In this document: positions 1 to 8,068 of the stretch, piece after piece
Layout: each line of letters starts with the position of its first letter
Numbering within the stretch: the first letter of the stretch is position 1
The notes under the pieces: generated by a model
What the model was told of the DNA's origin: nothing
The model's database searches: none
What the model saw: only the letters and a program-made list of their open reading frames with translations
Assembly: GCF_040678635.1 (NCBI RefSeq)
Contig: NZ_JBFATZ010000006.1
Span: 248,001-312,000 of the forward strand
Direction of reading: 5' to 3'
Length of the DNA: 64,000 nt
From: Thermopolyspora sp040678635
GTDB taxonomy: Bacteria; Actinomycetota; Actinomycetes; Streptosporangiales; Streptosporangiaceae
Made by a program: the position numbers and the translations under genes

Positions 1-124
1 GGCGTGCCGGCGGCGGCCTGGTCGGCGGCCGCGAACACGAGGCGGGGCGGGCGCATGTCTCGGCCGCTGCGGGTGCCGCGAGCGCGACTCGCCCGAGTCA
101 ACAGGCGCGCCGAATGTCGCCACC
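1..124. other. left edge, nothing assignable
   Basis: Short G/C-rich stretch before the first recognisable gene. Several frames stay open through it, but none has recognisable protein content, and any gene here would run off the left edge. Confidence 0.3.
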
Positions 125-478
125 TCAGAGAATCGTGAATCCTTTGACGTGCCGCGGCATGTCCCAATAGCGCTCAACGGTCCAGCGTTTTATGAAGACC
201 CTGTCGCCGTTCATATCGTCGTATATGATGTCGTTGTTTCCGGTGGAGATCTCATCGACCCAGGTACCGCCCAAGATATTGACGTACCCCGCATTCGCGA
301 AACATGATATCCCACGGCTGATGGAGGTGTGCCATGTGATGATCAGGAAGTCCCTGCGCCCAGCGCAGAAGACTTCGTTCGTCGCATGCGCGATCTCAGC
401 CGGAAGCGTCACCGTCATGGCTGCGACCATGGCCGCAGCAACGGAGATATTACGCAGCCTGCTAAGGGCCACACCCAT
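125..478 (-). CDS. secreted beta/gamma-crystallin-fold protein (SKLP-like)
   Basis: This is a 117-residue secreted protein. Residues 1-32 form a signal peptide with a hydrophobic AAAMVAAMTV core and an AHA cleavage site. The mature part matches the single-domain beta/gamma-crystallin family that includes the Streptomyces killer toxin-like protein: an N-terminal Cys38, a WH motif, Cys59-FANAG, the conserved WVDEISTGNNDIIY core and a final FTIL strand. Cys38 and Cys59 probably form a disulphide. The ATG is preceded by AAAGGGG at good spacing. Codon use is poorer in G/C than the neighbours, consistent with transfer or a small secreted protein under relaxed bias. The family has been reported to affect growth of yeast or other microbes, but activity here is not shown. 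Confidence 0.85.
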   Translation of the reverse strand: MGVALSRLRNISVAAAMVAAMTVTLPAEIAHATNEVFCAGRRDFLIITWHTSISRGISCFANAGYVNILGGTWVDEISTGNNDIIYDDMNGDRVFIKRWTVERYWDMPRHVKGFTIL

Positions 479-972
479 GGCAAGCCCCTTTCTCTTCGCC
501 GTGACGATACTTCCTTTTAATCAAAAACAACTCCCTCGTCCAGGGGTGCTACAATCCCACTCGACCCATACCGGCATGAGCTGGGAATATGTCGGCCAGC
601 GCCGGTGATCATTTGAAACGTTCAAGAACGTACAGCCGCGAATGACCGAAAGGCGAGGACTGATGGGATCCTTTGCCACCCGTACTCGGCCATTGCCGCG
701 ACTGGGCGTCGACGGCCATGCTCGATGCGGCTCACCTTGAATGCGTGCCAGCCCGCCAGGCTGTGCCCATCGCCGGGCCGCGTCCCAGCGCCGTACGCGC
801 CGCAGGGTCTCCGCCGGGTCGTCGCGCGTCAAGGCCGGTTCTCCTGACTGTCGAGGAAACGTAAACACGCAGTGCCGCACTGGTGTACGGTGCGCTTACG
901 ATCGCACTCATTCCGTCATCGTTCCAGGTCGAACGGCCAGTGGCGTCCGGCCCGTCATCGGAGGTGGAATCC
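479..972. other. divergent intergenic region
   Basis: About 490 bases between two divergently read genes. It contains an A/T-rich tract around 515-535 that could hold the promoter of the crystallin-fold gene, a perfect inverted repeat at 618-631, and GGAGGTGG just before the regulator start at 973. No convincing small gene is seen. Confidence 0.5.
618..631. promoter_or_regulatory. perfect inverted repeat ACGTTC-AA-GAACGT
   Basis: A 14-base perfect palindrome with a two-base centre lies in the divergent region between the secreted protein gene and the XRE regulator gene. Its size and place suit an operator, possibly for the adjacent XRE protein, but no binding evidence exists. Confidence 0.4.
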
Positions 973-2322
973 ATGTCTGCGCGCCGCAAGCAGCCCGAGC
1001 GGTACCGCTCCCTCGCCCACTACTTCGGCGCGCGGGTGCGCGACCTGCGTGACAGCTACGACCAACGCGTCGGCAGCCCCTTGCGGCTCGGCGATTTCGC
1101 CTCGCGTACCGGGTACTCGCCCTCGATGATCAGCGCGATCGAGCGCGGCGAGCACCTGCCGGACGGCGGCGACCGGGTCAAGGCTCTGGATGAGGTGCTG
1201 GCCGCCAACGGCGAGTTGATCCGTCTGTGGCCGCTGGTGCAGCGGCTGGGGCGGCATTCCATCGACGATCTGGTTGCCGCCGCCGATAGTGGAAATAACC
1301 GGAACGGTATCCCCCAGTGTCAGGACGATGACATGGAGCGACGAATACTCTTCCGCCTCACCGGTCTCGGCCTCATCACCACAGGCCCTGCCCTTGCCGA
1401 CGCCGAGGCACTACGGCAGCTCATCGAGAAAACGCTCGGTGCCGCCGAGTCGTCCACCGCGGAGGACTGGGAGGCGGCCTGCGTGGAACACCGTCATGCC
1501 CTTCGCACCCGGCCGCCTGCCGAGGTACGCGAGAATCTGGTCGCGGATCTGACGGCCCTGCAGTGGTCGCTCGCCCGCGCGAAGGCCGAGCACAAGGCGG
1601 ATTTGCAGCGATCGATGGCTTGGCTGGCGATTCTGTACAGCGACGTCCTTACCCGACTCGGGGACTACGGCACGGCGCGGCGGTGGTGGACCACCGCGCG
1701 GCATGCCGCGGACGCCTCGGGCGATCTGGACATGCGCGTCAGGACACGAGGCAAGGAAGCGGTATTTGCCCTGTACACGCCCCGCTCCCTCGATTCGGCG
1801 ATCCTGCTGGCGCAGGAGGGCCAGCGACTGGCGGGCGGCATGGTGTCCACGAGTACCCTTCAGACACTCGCCGGAGAGGCGCAGGCGCTCGCGCTCATGG
1901 GTCGGCACCGCGAGGCCCGGGAGACCCTCCGACGTCTTCACACCCTCGCCGACAAGGTCGGCGAGCGTAGCGAACTCGGCTGGACGCCAGACTCGCTCTG
2001 GTTCGTCACAAGCTGGGTCCACTCGTACGGCGGCTCGTCGAAGGCGGGTGACAAGGCCCGGGAAGAGGCGGCGAAACGTGCACCCGCCTACCAGAACGCC
2101 ACAAACCTCCGCCTGCACGAGGCCATCACCATCGCGCGTGAAGGTGGCCACGACGACGCCCTGCGTCTGGCCACGGACGCCATTTCGGGCCTTGCCCCCG
2201 CGTACCGGTCACAAATGATCCTTCACACCGCCCGTCAGGTACAGGAGATGGTCCCGGTCGCCCGGCGCAAGGGCAGCGCCTTCGATGACTATCGAGCGGT
2301 CGTCATGGGCACACCGCTTTGA
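973..2322 (+). CDS. XRE-family regulator with TPR-like C-terminal region
   Basis: A 449-residue cytoplasmic regulator. Residues about 38-62 form a Cro/CI-type helix-turn-helix (LRLGDFASRTGYSPSMISAI) followed by the typical ERGEHLPD turn. The remaining three quarters is Ala/Arg/Leu-rich and helical, with paired-helix segments resembling TPR-like repeats, as in many actinomycete XRE proteins that bind a peptide or another ligand. The start at 973 is chosen because GGAGGTGG lies just upstream and the helix-turn-helix begins soon after; the frame stays open to 883 without recognisable content. The usual DUF397 partner gene is absent. Its target is unknown; the palindrome at 618-631 is a candidate. 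Confidence 0.8.
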   Translation: MSARRKQPERYRSLAHYFGARVRDLRDSYDQRVGSPLRLGDFASRTGYSPSMISAIERGEHLPDGGDRVKALDEVLAANGELIRLWPLVQRLGRHSIDDLVAAADSGNNRNGIPQCQDDDMERRILFRLTGLGLITTGPALADAEALRQLIEKTLGAAESSTAEDWEAACVEHRHALRTRPPAEVRENLVADLTALQWSLARAKAEHKADLQRSMAWLAILYSDVLTRLGDYGTARRWWTTARHAADASGDLDMRVRTRGKEAVFALYTPRSLDSAILLAQEGQRLAGGMVSTSTLQTLAGEAQALALMGRHREARETLRRLHTLADKVGERSELGWTPDSLWFVTSWVHSYGGSSKAGDKAREEAAKRAPAYQNATNLRLHEAITIAREGGHDDALRLATDAISGLAPAYRSQMILHTARQVQEMVPVARRKGSAFDDYRAVVMGTPL

Positions 2323-2538
2323 TCGTTCCGCTGTGACGGCCAGGAGTCGGCGTTCCGGCTCGACCTCGGCGACTTCGGGGCGGCCCGCCGGCGGAGCGGG
2401 CCGACTCTCGGCCACTTGGAGCGTCAGGGGGGCCTGTTCCTGAACCGCAGGAACGGGTGCGTTCGGAGACTTTCAACGCGACGGGGAGAGCAAGCCGGTT
2501 CGCGTTGACCTGAACCTGCCCTCCCCCGCCGACGGCTG

Positions 2539-3063
2539 TCACCCGCTGATCGGCCCGAAGCCGATGCGGCCCTGGTCGCAGATTGGCCCGAATGGCGCGT
2601 GGATGCTGCGGTAGGCGAAGTCGTCGGGCAGCAGGACCATCAGCTCGGCCGCTTGCGGGCAGCTCTGCTCGCCGCCGGTTTGGACGGTCCCCCAGTGAAT
2701 CGCGAACGAGGCGTACTTGCCCGGGCGTAGTGTGACCTTCCTGACCGGTCCGGCGTCCCTGCGTGGCCGGGTGCGCAGCACGTCGCCCGCGCCGTCGAAC
2801 ATGACCAGCCCGGCGTATCCCTTGAGCCAGCAGGTGCGTGAGGAGGTGTTGGTGAGCCGGACGCGTGTGTGGCGCTGGCCTGCGCCCGCGTCGATCCTGC
2901 CCAGCGACGCCTTGAGCTGACCGGCTGAACACCGCGCCGCCGCAGCCGCGTGTGTCGCCGTATGCACTGCGGCCGGTGTTGCCGTCTGCGCCGCCGCGGC
3001 CGGTGCCGCGCTGCCGACGAGCAGCAACGCGGCCGCCACGGTGGCTTTCCGAATGACTTTCAC
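2539..3063 (-). CDS. secreted DUF4232 protein
   Basis: A 174-residue exported protein of the actinobacterial DUF4232 family, whose function is unknown. The GTG start at 3063 gives a normal signal peptide (KVIRKATVAAALLLVGSAAP, then AAAA); a GTG at 3099 would add 12 residues ahead of it. The mature domain shows the family pattern: an early Cys in RCSAGQLKASLG, a beta-rich core with LTNTSSRTCWLKGYAGLVMF, a late Cys in QSCPQA and a final Cys near PICDQG, giving two likely disulphides. It is divergent from the M20 peptidase gene. Confidence 0.8.
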   Translation of the reverse strand: MKVIRKATVAAALLLVGSAAPAAAAQTATPAAVHTATHAAAAARCSAGQLKASLGRIDAGAGQRHTRVRLTNTSSRTCWLKGYAGLVMFDGAGDVLRTRPRRDAGPVRKVTLRPGKYASFAIHWGTVQTGGEQSCPQAAELMVLLPDDFAYRSIHAPFGPICDQGRIGFGPISG

Positions 3064-3228
3064 GAAGGGTTTGATGCCACCAAGGTCGCAGAAGTTCACG
3101 CCGAGCGACCGGAACGGTATCCGCCGATGTCACGGCGGCGACATGCTCGGCGATCGGTGCCGGATCCGGCGAGGTACGCGGCCCGTGCCTCGCTCGTGGC
3201 GGCGGGGCAGATCTGTAGGATCGCCGTC

Positions 3229-4446
3229 GTGGTCGTCCATAATGACCCGGACACGCGGTCCGGTCGCGCGGTTCCTGCAGGTGACGGTCCTGCGGCGGCC
3301 GTCGACGGCGATGGGGTGGTACGTCTCGCCCAGCGGCTGATCCGGATTGATTCGTGCAATCCGCCGGGAAACGAGGCGTGGGTCGCGCGGGTGCTGGCGG
3401 AGGAGGCCGACGCCGCGGGGCTGCGGGTGACCACGGATGAGGTCGCGGCCGGGCGTACCAACGTCACCGTCCGCCTGCCGGGGTCCGGGGCCGATCCGCG
3501 CACCCTGGTGTACTGCGGGCATCTGGACACCGTCACCGTCGGAACGACGCCCTGGACGCGGGACCCGTTCGGCGCGGAGGTGGTCGACGGGCTGCTGTGG
3601 GGGCGCGGTTCGGTGGACATGAAGGGCGGTCTCGCGGCCATGCTGTCCGGGATGATCGCGATTCGCCGGTCCGGCGTCCGACTGCCGGGCGACGTCGTGC
3701 TGCGGGCGCTGGTCGGCGAGGAGGTCGACTGCGCAGGGGCCCAGCATCTGCTGGCCACCGGCGGCATGGCGGAGGCCGCCTGGATGGTCGTGGGCGAGCC
3801 GACCGGGCTGCGGGCCGTCGTCGCGCACAAGGGGTGTGCCCGGTTGCGGGTGGTCGTGCGCGGGGTCGGAGCGCACGCGTCGCGTCCCGACGTGGGCGTC
3901 AACGCGATCCTGAAGATGGCGCGGGTGCTGCAGGAACTGGCCGCGGTCGACGTTTCCGGGCCGCCGCATCCGCTGCTCACCGGCTCGACGTCCGCGGCCA
4001 CAATGATCAGCGGGGGCAGCGCGTTGAACGTGGTGCCAGACGCCTGCACTGTGGACTTCGACATCAGGACGGTTCCCGGGCAGGACCATCGGGAGATCGC
4101 CGCGCGATTCGAGGCCGTGCTCGCGGACGCCGCCCGCCGCGATCCGGACTTTCAGGCCACGGTCGAGCTGACGTACGACCGGGCGCCCGTCACCATCTCG
4201 CCCGATGACGCGCTCGTCACCGCGGTTCAGGGCGCGGCGGAGACGGTGCTGGGCCGCTGTCCGGAGATCGGCGGCGTCGGCTTCTTCACGGACGCCTCGG
4301 TGCTGCAGCCGCCGACCGGCGTCCCGACGGTCGTGTTCGGGCCGGGTGACGTCGGCCTGATGCATCAGACCGACGAGCGCATCAGCGTCAGTGAACTCGT
4401 CGACGCGGCACGCGTGTTCGCCGTACTGCCCGCCACGCTCTGGTGA
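3229..4446 (+). CDS. M20-family metallopeptidase / amidohydrolase (ArgE/DapE/CPG2-like)
   Basis: A 405-residue zinc-dependent hydrolase that should cleave an amide or peptide bond near a carboxylate. All family ligands are visible: GHLDT (His98, Asp100), Asp130 in WGRGSVDMKGG, the catalytic Glu pair in VGEEVD (164-165), GEPTGL and the late GLMHQTDE His. The insert around RVVVRGVGAHASRP is the dimerisation domain. The frame is open back to 2950, but that stretch lies over the opposite-strand DUF4232 gene; the GTG at 3229 has TAGGA eight bases upstream and gives normal family length. The substrate cannot be told from sequence, and no arginine or lysine biosynthesis genes are nearby. Confidence 0.85.
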   Translation: MVVHNDPDTRSGRAVPAGDGPAAAVDGDGVVRLAQRLIRIDSCNPPGNEAWVARVLAEEADAAGLRVTTDEVAAGRTNVTVRLPGSGADPRTLVYCGHLDTVTVGTTPWTRDPFGAEVVDGLLWGRGSVDMKGGLAAMLSGMIAIRRSGVRLPGDVVLRALVGEEVDCAGAQHLLATGGMAEAAWMVVGEPTGLRAVVAHKGCARLRVVVRGVGAHASRPDVGVNAILKMARVLQELAAVDVSGPPHPLLTGSTSAATMISGGSALNVVPDACTVDFDIRTVPGQDHREIAARFEAVLADAARRDPDFQATVELTYDRAPVTISPDDALVTAVQGAAETVLGRCPEIGGVGFFTDASVLQPPTGVPTVVFGPGDVGLMHQTDERISVSELVDAARVFAVLPATLW

Positions 4447-4600
4447 CATCGCCCCCGGTCTCGAGGGCTCGCCGGAGTCGAACCCGCTGACCGTCTCGGA
4501 GCTCGCCGCCCACTGGCGGTTCGCCGACAGCAGCCCCACCGACTACGCCCGATCGGCGGCATCGGTCCGGGACCGGGCGGACACCCCGCACTGAAAAGGC

Positions 4601-4903
4601 TCAGGCGACAGGCGTACGCGGGCTGATCCGCACCTCCAGGTCGGCGTTCAGAGCCTTGGCCAGCCGCTCAAGGACCGGCAACGTGGGCACGGTGCCTCCG
4701 GCTTCGAAACGGGCCACCGCTGACTGCGTCATGTCCGCCGCCCCGGCCAGCTCGCTCTGGCTTTAGCCGCGCTCCTCGCGTATGCGGCGTACCGTACGGC
4801 CGAGCTCGAACGCGAGTCGAGCGGCGTCGTAGGCTTCGGCCGCTCCGGGCTCGGCCATCCGCCGCTCCCTGAGCTCCGCCCAGTCCGTCCGATCGGTCAT
4901 CAT
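4601..4903 (-). pseudogene. XRE-type antitoxin, broken by in-frame stop
   Basis: The frame starts at ATGATGACC, overlapping the toxin remnant's TGA, and reads MTDRTDWAELRERRM up to IREERG. It then meets TAA at 4763-4765 and continues in the same frame as SQSELAGAADMTQSAVARFE to a TGA at 4601. The two parts join into a typical HigA/XRE antitoxin of about 100 residues with only the stop between them; homologues have Leu in the interrupted REERGLSQ position. The helix-turn-helix is split by the stop, so the product should not bind DNA. It follows the truncated toxin in the usual toxin-antitoxin order. Confidence 0.8.
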
Positions 4904-5118
4904 GACTCCTCGTCCGCCGTGTGCGCCTCGGCGATGCACCGCCATAGAGCACGCCGCGCCCGATCCACTTCTCTGCTCTCCCTCGCCCGGGTCTTCCTGA
5001 AGACGGTCAGGAGAACGATCCGCCGATCCGGAGCGTAGATGAGATGGGTACCCTTCGCATCCGATCGCCGATCGCGTCGACGGATGGCACCAAGAGATGC
5101 GTCGCGAACATGGTGCAA
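4900..5118 (-). pseudogene. N-terminally truncated RelE/HigB-type toxin remnant
   Basis: The C-terminal half is the signature of a phage-derived RelE/ParE-type toxin: HLIYAPDRRIVLLTVFRKTR followed by a helix ESREVDRARRAL. The first 40 or so residues normally present are missing. Reading back, the same frame passes only a few codons (from a TTG at 5118) before reaching the TAA that ends the phosphatase gene upstream, so the toxin is cut exactly at that junction. Together with the stopped antitoxin, the pair looks inactive. A short product from TTG cannot be excluded. Confidence 0.7.
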
Positions 5119-5124
5119 GCGGGA

Positions 5125-6378
5125 TTAATTCGTCGTTGTTCGTGGCGGTGGGGGGACGTCGGCCTGTTCGTACGCTCGGTGGAGTGTTGTCATGATGGGG
5201 TCGCGGAGGCCGGGGCAGACGGCGATGGTGGTGGCGGAGGCGACGGTGTGGTCGGTGCCGTCGTGGTCGAGGACCAGGCCGCCGGCCTCGCGGACCAAAA
5301 GGACGCCTGCCATCGTGTCCCAGGGCAGGTTGGCCAGGATGATCGAGGCGTCGAGTCTGCCCTGGGCGACCCAGGCGAGGTCGATGGCGGCGGTGCCGAG
5401 CATGCGGATGCGCCGGACGCGGGCGCCGAGCATGTTCAGCAGCGCGATCCGGACGCGGTTCTTGGGCTCGGCGTCGCGGCCGACGGCGAAGTCGCCGATC
5501 GAGACCACCGCGTCGGACGGCTCGCACACGTGGGAGGCCCGGATGGGCCTGCCGTCCGCGTAGGCGCCCCGGCCGGACGCCGCCGTGTAGACGACGTCGA
5601 GGAACGGCAGGTCGATGGCGGCCAGCGCGGCGTTCCCGCCCGAGACCAGGGCGAGCGACACCGCGCACAGGGGGATGCCGCAGGCGAGGTTGGCGGTGCC
5701 GTCGACCGGGTCGAGGGCCCACCAGGGCGCGTCCTCGCCCGGCCCGGTTCGGCCGTGCTCCTCGCCGAGGATGCCGATCTCGGGGGTCTCGCGGCGGAGG
5801 AAGTCGCGGACCGCGTCCTCGACGGCGAGGTCCACGTCGGTCACGATGTCGCGGTCGCCCTTGGTGCGCACCGAGCCGGGTGCGCGGGACCGGATGATCC
5901 GGCGTGCCACGGCGACCGCCTCGGTGGCGACGTCAAGCAGGCCGGGCAGGGACCGCGCGAGCGACGGGGGGAGGTCGGGCGGGGGTCCGGCCGGGGAGGT
6001 GGGCGACGGCACGCCGGCGCGTGGCCGGGGCTGCGGTCGGGTGGGCAGGTCGGACGATGGCAGGTCGGACGATGACGGGCGCGGTGGCTCGGCGGCCGTG
6101 TCGCGGGGCGGCCGAGCGCCTTGACCCGGGAACGGCTCCGGCGGCCGCGACGACGAACCCGCGGGCAAATCCAAGGCCGACCGGACCTCCCGGCCCGGCG
6201 TCGGCGGGTCGAGCGGCGGGAAAGACGGCCGATCCGAGACCGACCGGACCTCCCGGCCCGGCGGCGTTGGATCGGGAGACGGGAAAGACGGCGGATCCGG
6301 GGGCGCGCCGGCGGCGGAGCCGCCGTGCCGTTTCCGGTGGCCGTCCGGTCCGGGTGGTGGGGCGCTCATCTCAGCCAC
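5125..6378 (-). CDS. inositol monophosphatase-family phosphatase
   Basis: A 417-residue Mg2+/Li+-sensitive sugar-phosphatase-type enzyme. The catalytic half has all family motifs: GEEHG, DPVDGTANL and WDTMAGVLLVREAGG. The first 150 residues are Pro/Arg/Ser-rich and disordered, with a 21-residue tandem repeat, so the true start may lie further in. The gene overlaps ribA by eight bases and closes the ribA operon, which suggests it removes a phosphate from an intermediate of that pathway, perhaps a ribosyl- or polyol-phosphate. Its stop directly abuts the toxin remnant. Confidence 0.85.
   Translation of the reverse strand: MAEMSAPPPGPDGHRKRHGGSAAGAPPDPPSFPSPDPTPPGREVRSVSDRPSFPPLDPPTPGREVRSALDLPAGSSSRPPEPFPGQGARPPRDTAAEPPRPSSSDLPSSDLPTRPQPRPRAGVPSPTSPAGPPPDLPPSLARSLPGLLDVATEAVAVARRIIRSRAPGSVRTKGDRDIVTDVDLAVEDAVRDFLRRETPEIGILGEEHGRTGPGEDAPWWALDPVDGTANLACGIPLCAVSLALVSGGNAALAAIDLPFLDVVYTAASGRGAYADGRPIRASHVCEPSDAVVSIGDFAVGRDAEPKNRVRIALLNMLGARVRRIRMLGTAAIDLAWVAQGRLDASIILANLPWDTMAGVLLVREAGGLVLDHDGTDHTVASATTIAVCPGLRDPIMTTLHRAYEQADVPPPPRTTTN
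6181..6306. repeat. 63-bp tandem repeat (2 copies) in phosphatase N-terminus
   Basis: Two adjacent 63-base copies, second from 6244, share CCGGACCTCCCGGCCCGGCG and AAAGACGG blocks at the same offsets. The unit is 21 codons, so the frame is kept, and it encodes a disordered PSFPPLDPPTPGREVRS-type segment. Confidence 0.75.
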
Positions 6379-7024
6379 CCGCCGTGCCCAGCTTTCGGAA
6401 GGCGGGCTTGTCGAGGTGGGGGAGGTCGTGGCCGAGGCGGTCGCGCTTGGCGGTGAGGTAGCGGATGTTGTGGTCGGTGGCCTGGACGAGGAGGGGGACG
6501 CGGGCCGCCACCACGATGCCGTGCGACTCCAGGGCCTCGATCTTGTCGGAGTTGTTGGACATCAGGCGGACCGAGCGGACGCCCAGGTATTTCAGTACGC
6601 GGGCGGCCGGGCCGAAGTCGCGGCGGTCGACCGGGTAGCCGAGCGCCGTGGCCGAGTCGACGGTGTCGAGGCCCTGTTCGTCCTGGAGCACGTGGGTGCG
6701 GACCTTGGCGACCAGGCCGATGCCCCGGCCCTCGTGCCCGCGCAGGTACACCAGGACGCCGCTCTTCTCCGCCACGATCGCGTCGAGCGCGGCGGAGAGC
6801 TGGTCCCCGCACTCGCAGCGCATGGCGGCGAAGATGTCGCCGGTCACGCATTCGGAGTGCACCCGGACCAGGACGTTCTCCCGTTCCATGGTCTCGCCGA
6901 GCACGAGGGCGATGTGCTCGTGCCCGTCGAGCGGATCCCGGAAGGCGACGGTACGGAAGGTGCCACGCCGGGTCACCAGATCCGCCTCGGCGACGTCCTC
7001 CGCCACGAGGTCGTGCTCACCCAT
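6371..7024 (-). CDS. ribA: GTP cyclohydrolase II-type enzyme with altered switch residue
   Basis: A 217-residue stand-alone GTP cyclohydrolase II. It opens the imidazole ring of GTP using zinc bound by three cysteines, seen as HSECVTGD (Cys59) and RCECG (Cys70, Cys72), with the RGHEGRGIGL nucleotide loop. Residue 111 in KVRTHVLQD is His; E. coli RibA has Tyr105 there. In S. coelicolor SCO6655 this Tyr is Met and the enzyme keeps the formyl group, giving FAPy instead of the riboflavin precursor. No riboflavin genes are near; the divergent neighbour is a creatininase-family deformylase candidate. AAGGAG precedes the ATG. I infer a specialised, not housekeeping, GTP cyclohydrolase; whether His also blocks deformylation is untested. 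Confidence 0.9.
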   Translation of the reverse strand: MGEHDLVAEDVAEADLVTRRGTFRTVAFRDPLDGHEHIALVLGETMERENVLVRVHSECVTGDIFAAMRCECGDQLSAALDAIVAEKSGVLVYLRGHEGRGIGLVAKVRTHVLQDEQGLDTVDSATALGYPVDRRDFGPAARVLKYLGVRSVRLMSNNSDKIEALESHGIVVAARVPLLVQATDHNIRYLTAKRDRLGHDLPHLDKPAFRKLGTAGG

Positions 7025-7129
7025 TTAACTCTCCTTGCTACTTACTACCGGTACTGGACACAACGGACAACACGCCCTTCCGGTTGGGAATGTTGCGAGT
7101 TCGTGAGCGGCCCGACAGGCTGACCGACT
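7025..7129. promoter_or_regulatory. divergent promoter region of the ribA and creatininase genes
   Basis: About 105 bases between two divergent starts. AAGGAG sits six bases before the ribA ATG. Mixed A/T content (TTGCTACTTACTACC, then ACACAACGGACAACA) could hold both promoters, but I cannot assign clear -10/-35 boxes. A shared control region would co-express the two enzymes. Confidence 0.4.
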
Positions 7130-8068
7130 ATGAGCGTTCCGAACACGAACACCCCCGCCGCGGATGACCGGACCCCTGATCGGACCGCGCCTCGCGCCGC
7201 CGCCGGGGAGCGGACGCGCGGGCTCGCCGCCGGTCATGCCGGGGGACCCGGGGAGACGGCGCCGGGCGGCGGGGGCGCGGGCGGCACGGCCAGCGACGAT
7301 CTTGATGTCGATGATTCGTCCACTGCTGCCCCGGAATCGCGCGGTCACACCGGGGGCGGCGGATACCTGCTGCCGCTCAGCACGACGACCGACGAACGGC
7401 GGCGCGGCGCCCGGGTGGCTCTGCTGCCCGTCGGCAGCTTCGAGCAGCACGGCCCGTACCTCCCGCTGGCCACCGACACCGTCGTGGCCTGCACGATCGC
7501 CGAGGCGATCGCCGCCGCGCATCCCGTGCTGCGACTGCCGCCGGTCACGATCTCCTGCTCGCACGAGCACGCCGACTGGCCGGGGACGGTGAGCATCTCG
7601 GCCGCGACCCTGTACGCGATCGTGCGCGACGTGGCGGAGTCGCTGCGCCGCTCCGGCGTCACCCGGCTCGTCGTGGTCAACGGCCACGGGGGCAACTACG
7701 TGCTCGGCAACGTGGTGCAGGAGGCCGCGGCGGAGGGGCGGCGCATGGCGCTGTTCCCCGGCCCGGCGGACTGGGCGGCGGCGCTGGCGGCGGCCGGGGT
7801 GGAGACCTCGGCCTGGGACGACATGCACGCCGGGGAACTGGAGACCTCGATCCTGCTGCACGCCCACCCGCACATGGTCCGTCCCGGCTACGAAACGGGT
7901 GATCATCTTTCGGGTGACCGCCGGCACCTGCTGACCCTCGGCATGGCCGAGTACACCGAATCGGGCATCATCGGACGTCCATCACTGGCTTCGGCCCGCA
8001 AGGGGCAGGACATGCTCGACAGCCTGGTCAAGTCGTTCGCCGAGTACCTTGCCGTCCTGGAGCGCTAG
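7130..8068 (+). CDS. creatininase-family amidohydrolase (possible FAPy deformylase)
   Basis: A 312-residue metal-dependent amidohydrolase. The creatininase metal and catalytic residues are in place: GSFEQHGPYLPLATD (Glu105, His107, Asp116), NGHGGNYVL and MHAGELETS. The first 80 residues are Gly/Thr/Asp-rich and probably disordered, so the true start could be internal. The family includes the archaeal enzyme ArfB, which removes formate from FAPy made by a GTP cyclohydrolase. The divergent neighbour here is a GTP cyclohydrolase II with a changed deformylation residue, so the same job is likely. MftE-type peptidase activity is an alternative, but no mycofactocin genes are present. The 3' end overlaps the opposite-strand flippase gene by 87 bases. 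Confidence 0.85.
   Translation: MSVPNTNTPAADDRTPDRTAPRAAAGERTRGLAAGHAGGPGETAPGGGGAGGTASDDLDVDDSSTAAPESRGHTGGGGYLLPLSTTTDERRRGARVALLPVGSFEQHGPYLPLATDTVVACTIAEAIAAAHPVLRLPPVTISCSHEHADWPGTVSISAATLYAIVRDVAESLRRSGVTRLVVVNGHGGNYVLGNVVQEAAAEGRRMALFPGPADWAAALAAAGVETSAWDDMHAGELETSILLHAHPHMVRPGYETGDHLSGDRRHLLTLGMAEYTESGIIGRPSLASARKGQDMLDSLVKSFAEYLAVLER

Noticed and set aside
2950..3228. Longer start for the M20 peptidase
   Set aside because: The extra 93 residues are antisense to the DUF4232 signal region and unlike any peptidase; the GTG at 3229 has a good ribosome-binding site.
4391..4594. Short plus-strand frame after the M20 gene
   Set aside because: Most of it overlaps the peptidase end; the free part (SELAAHWRFADSS...) gave no family I could name and has no start signal of its own.
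6371..7024. Housekeeping riboflavin ribA
   Set aside because: No ribB, ribD, ribE or ribH nearby, His at the switch position and a creatininase neighbour argue for a specialised role.
7130..8068. Mycofactocin peptidase MftE
   Set aside because: No mycofactocin precursor or radical SAM genes in the window; the cyclohydrolase neighbour fits a deformylase better.
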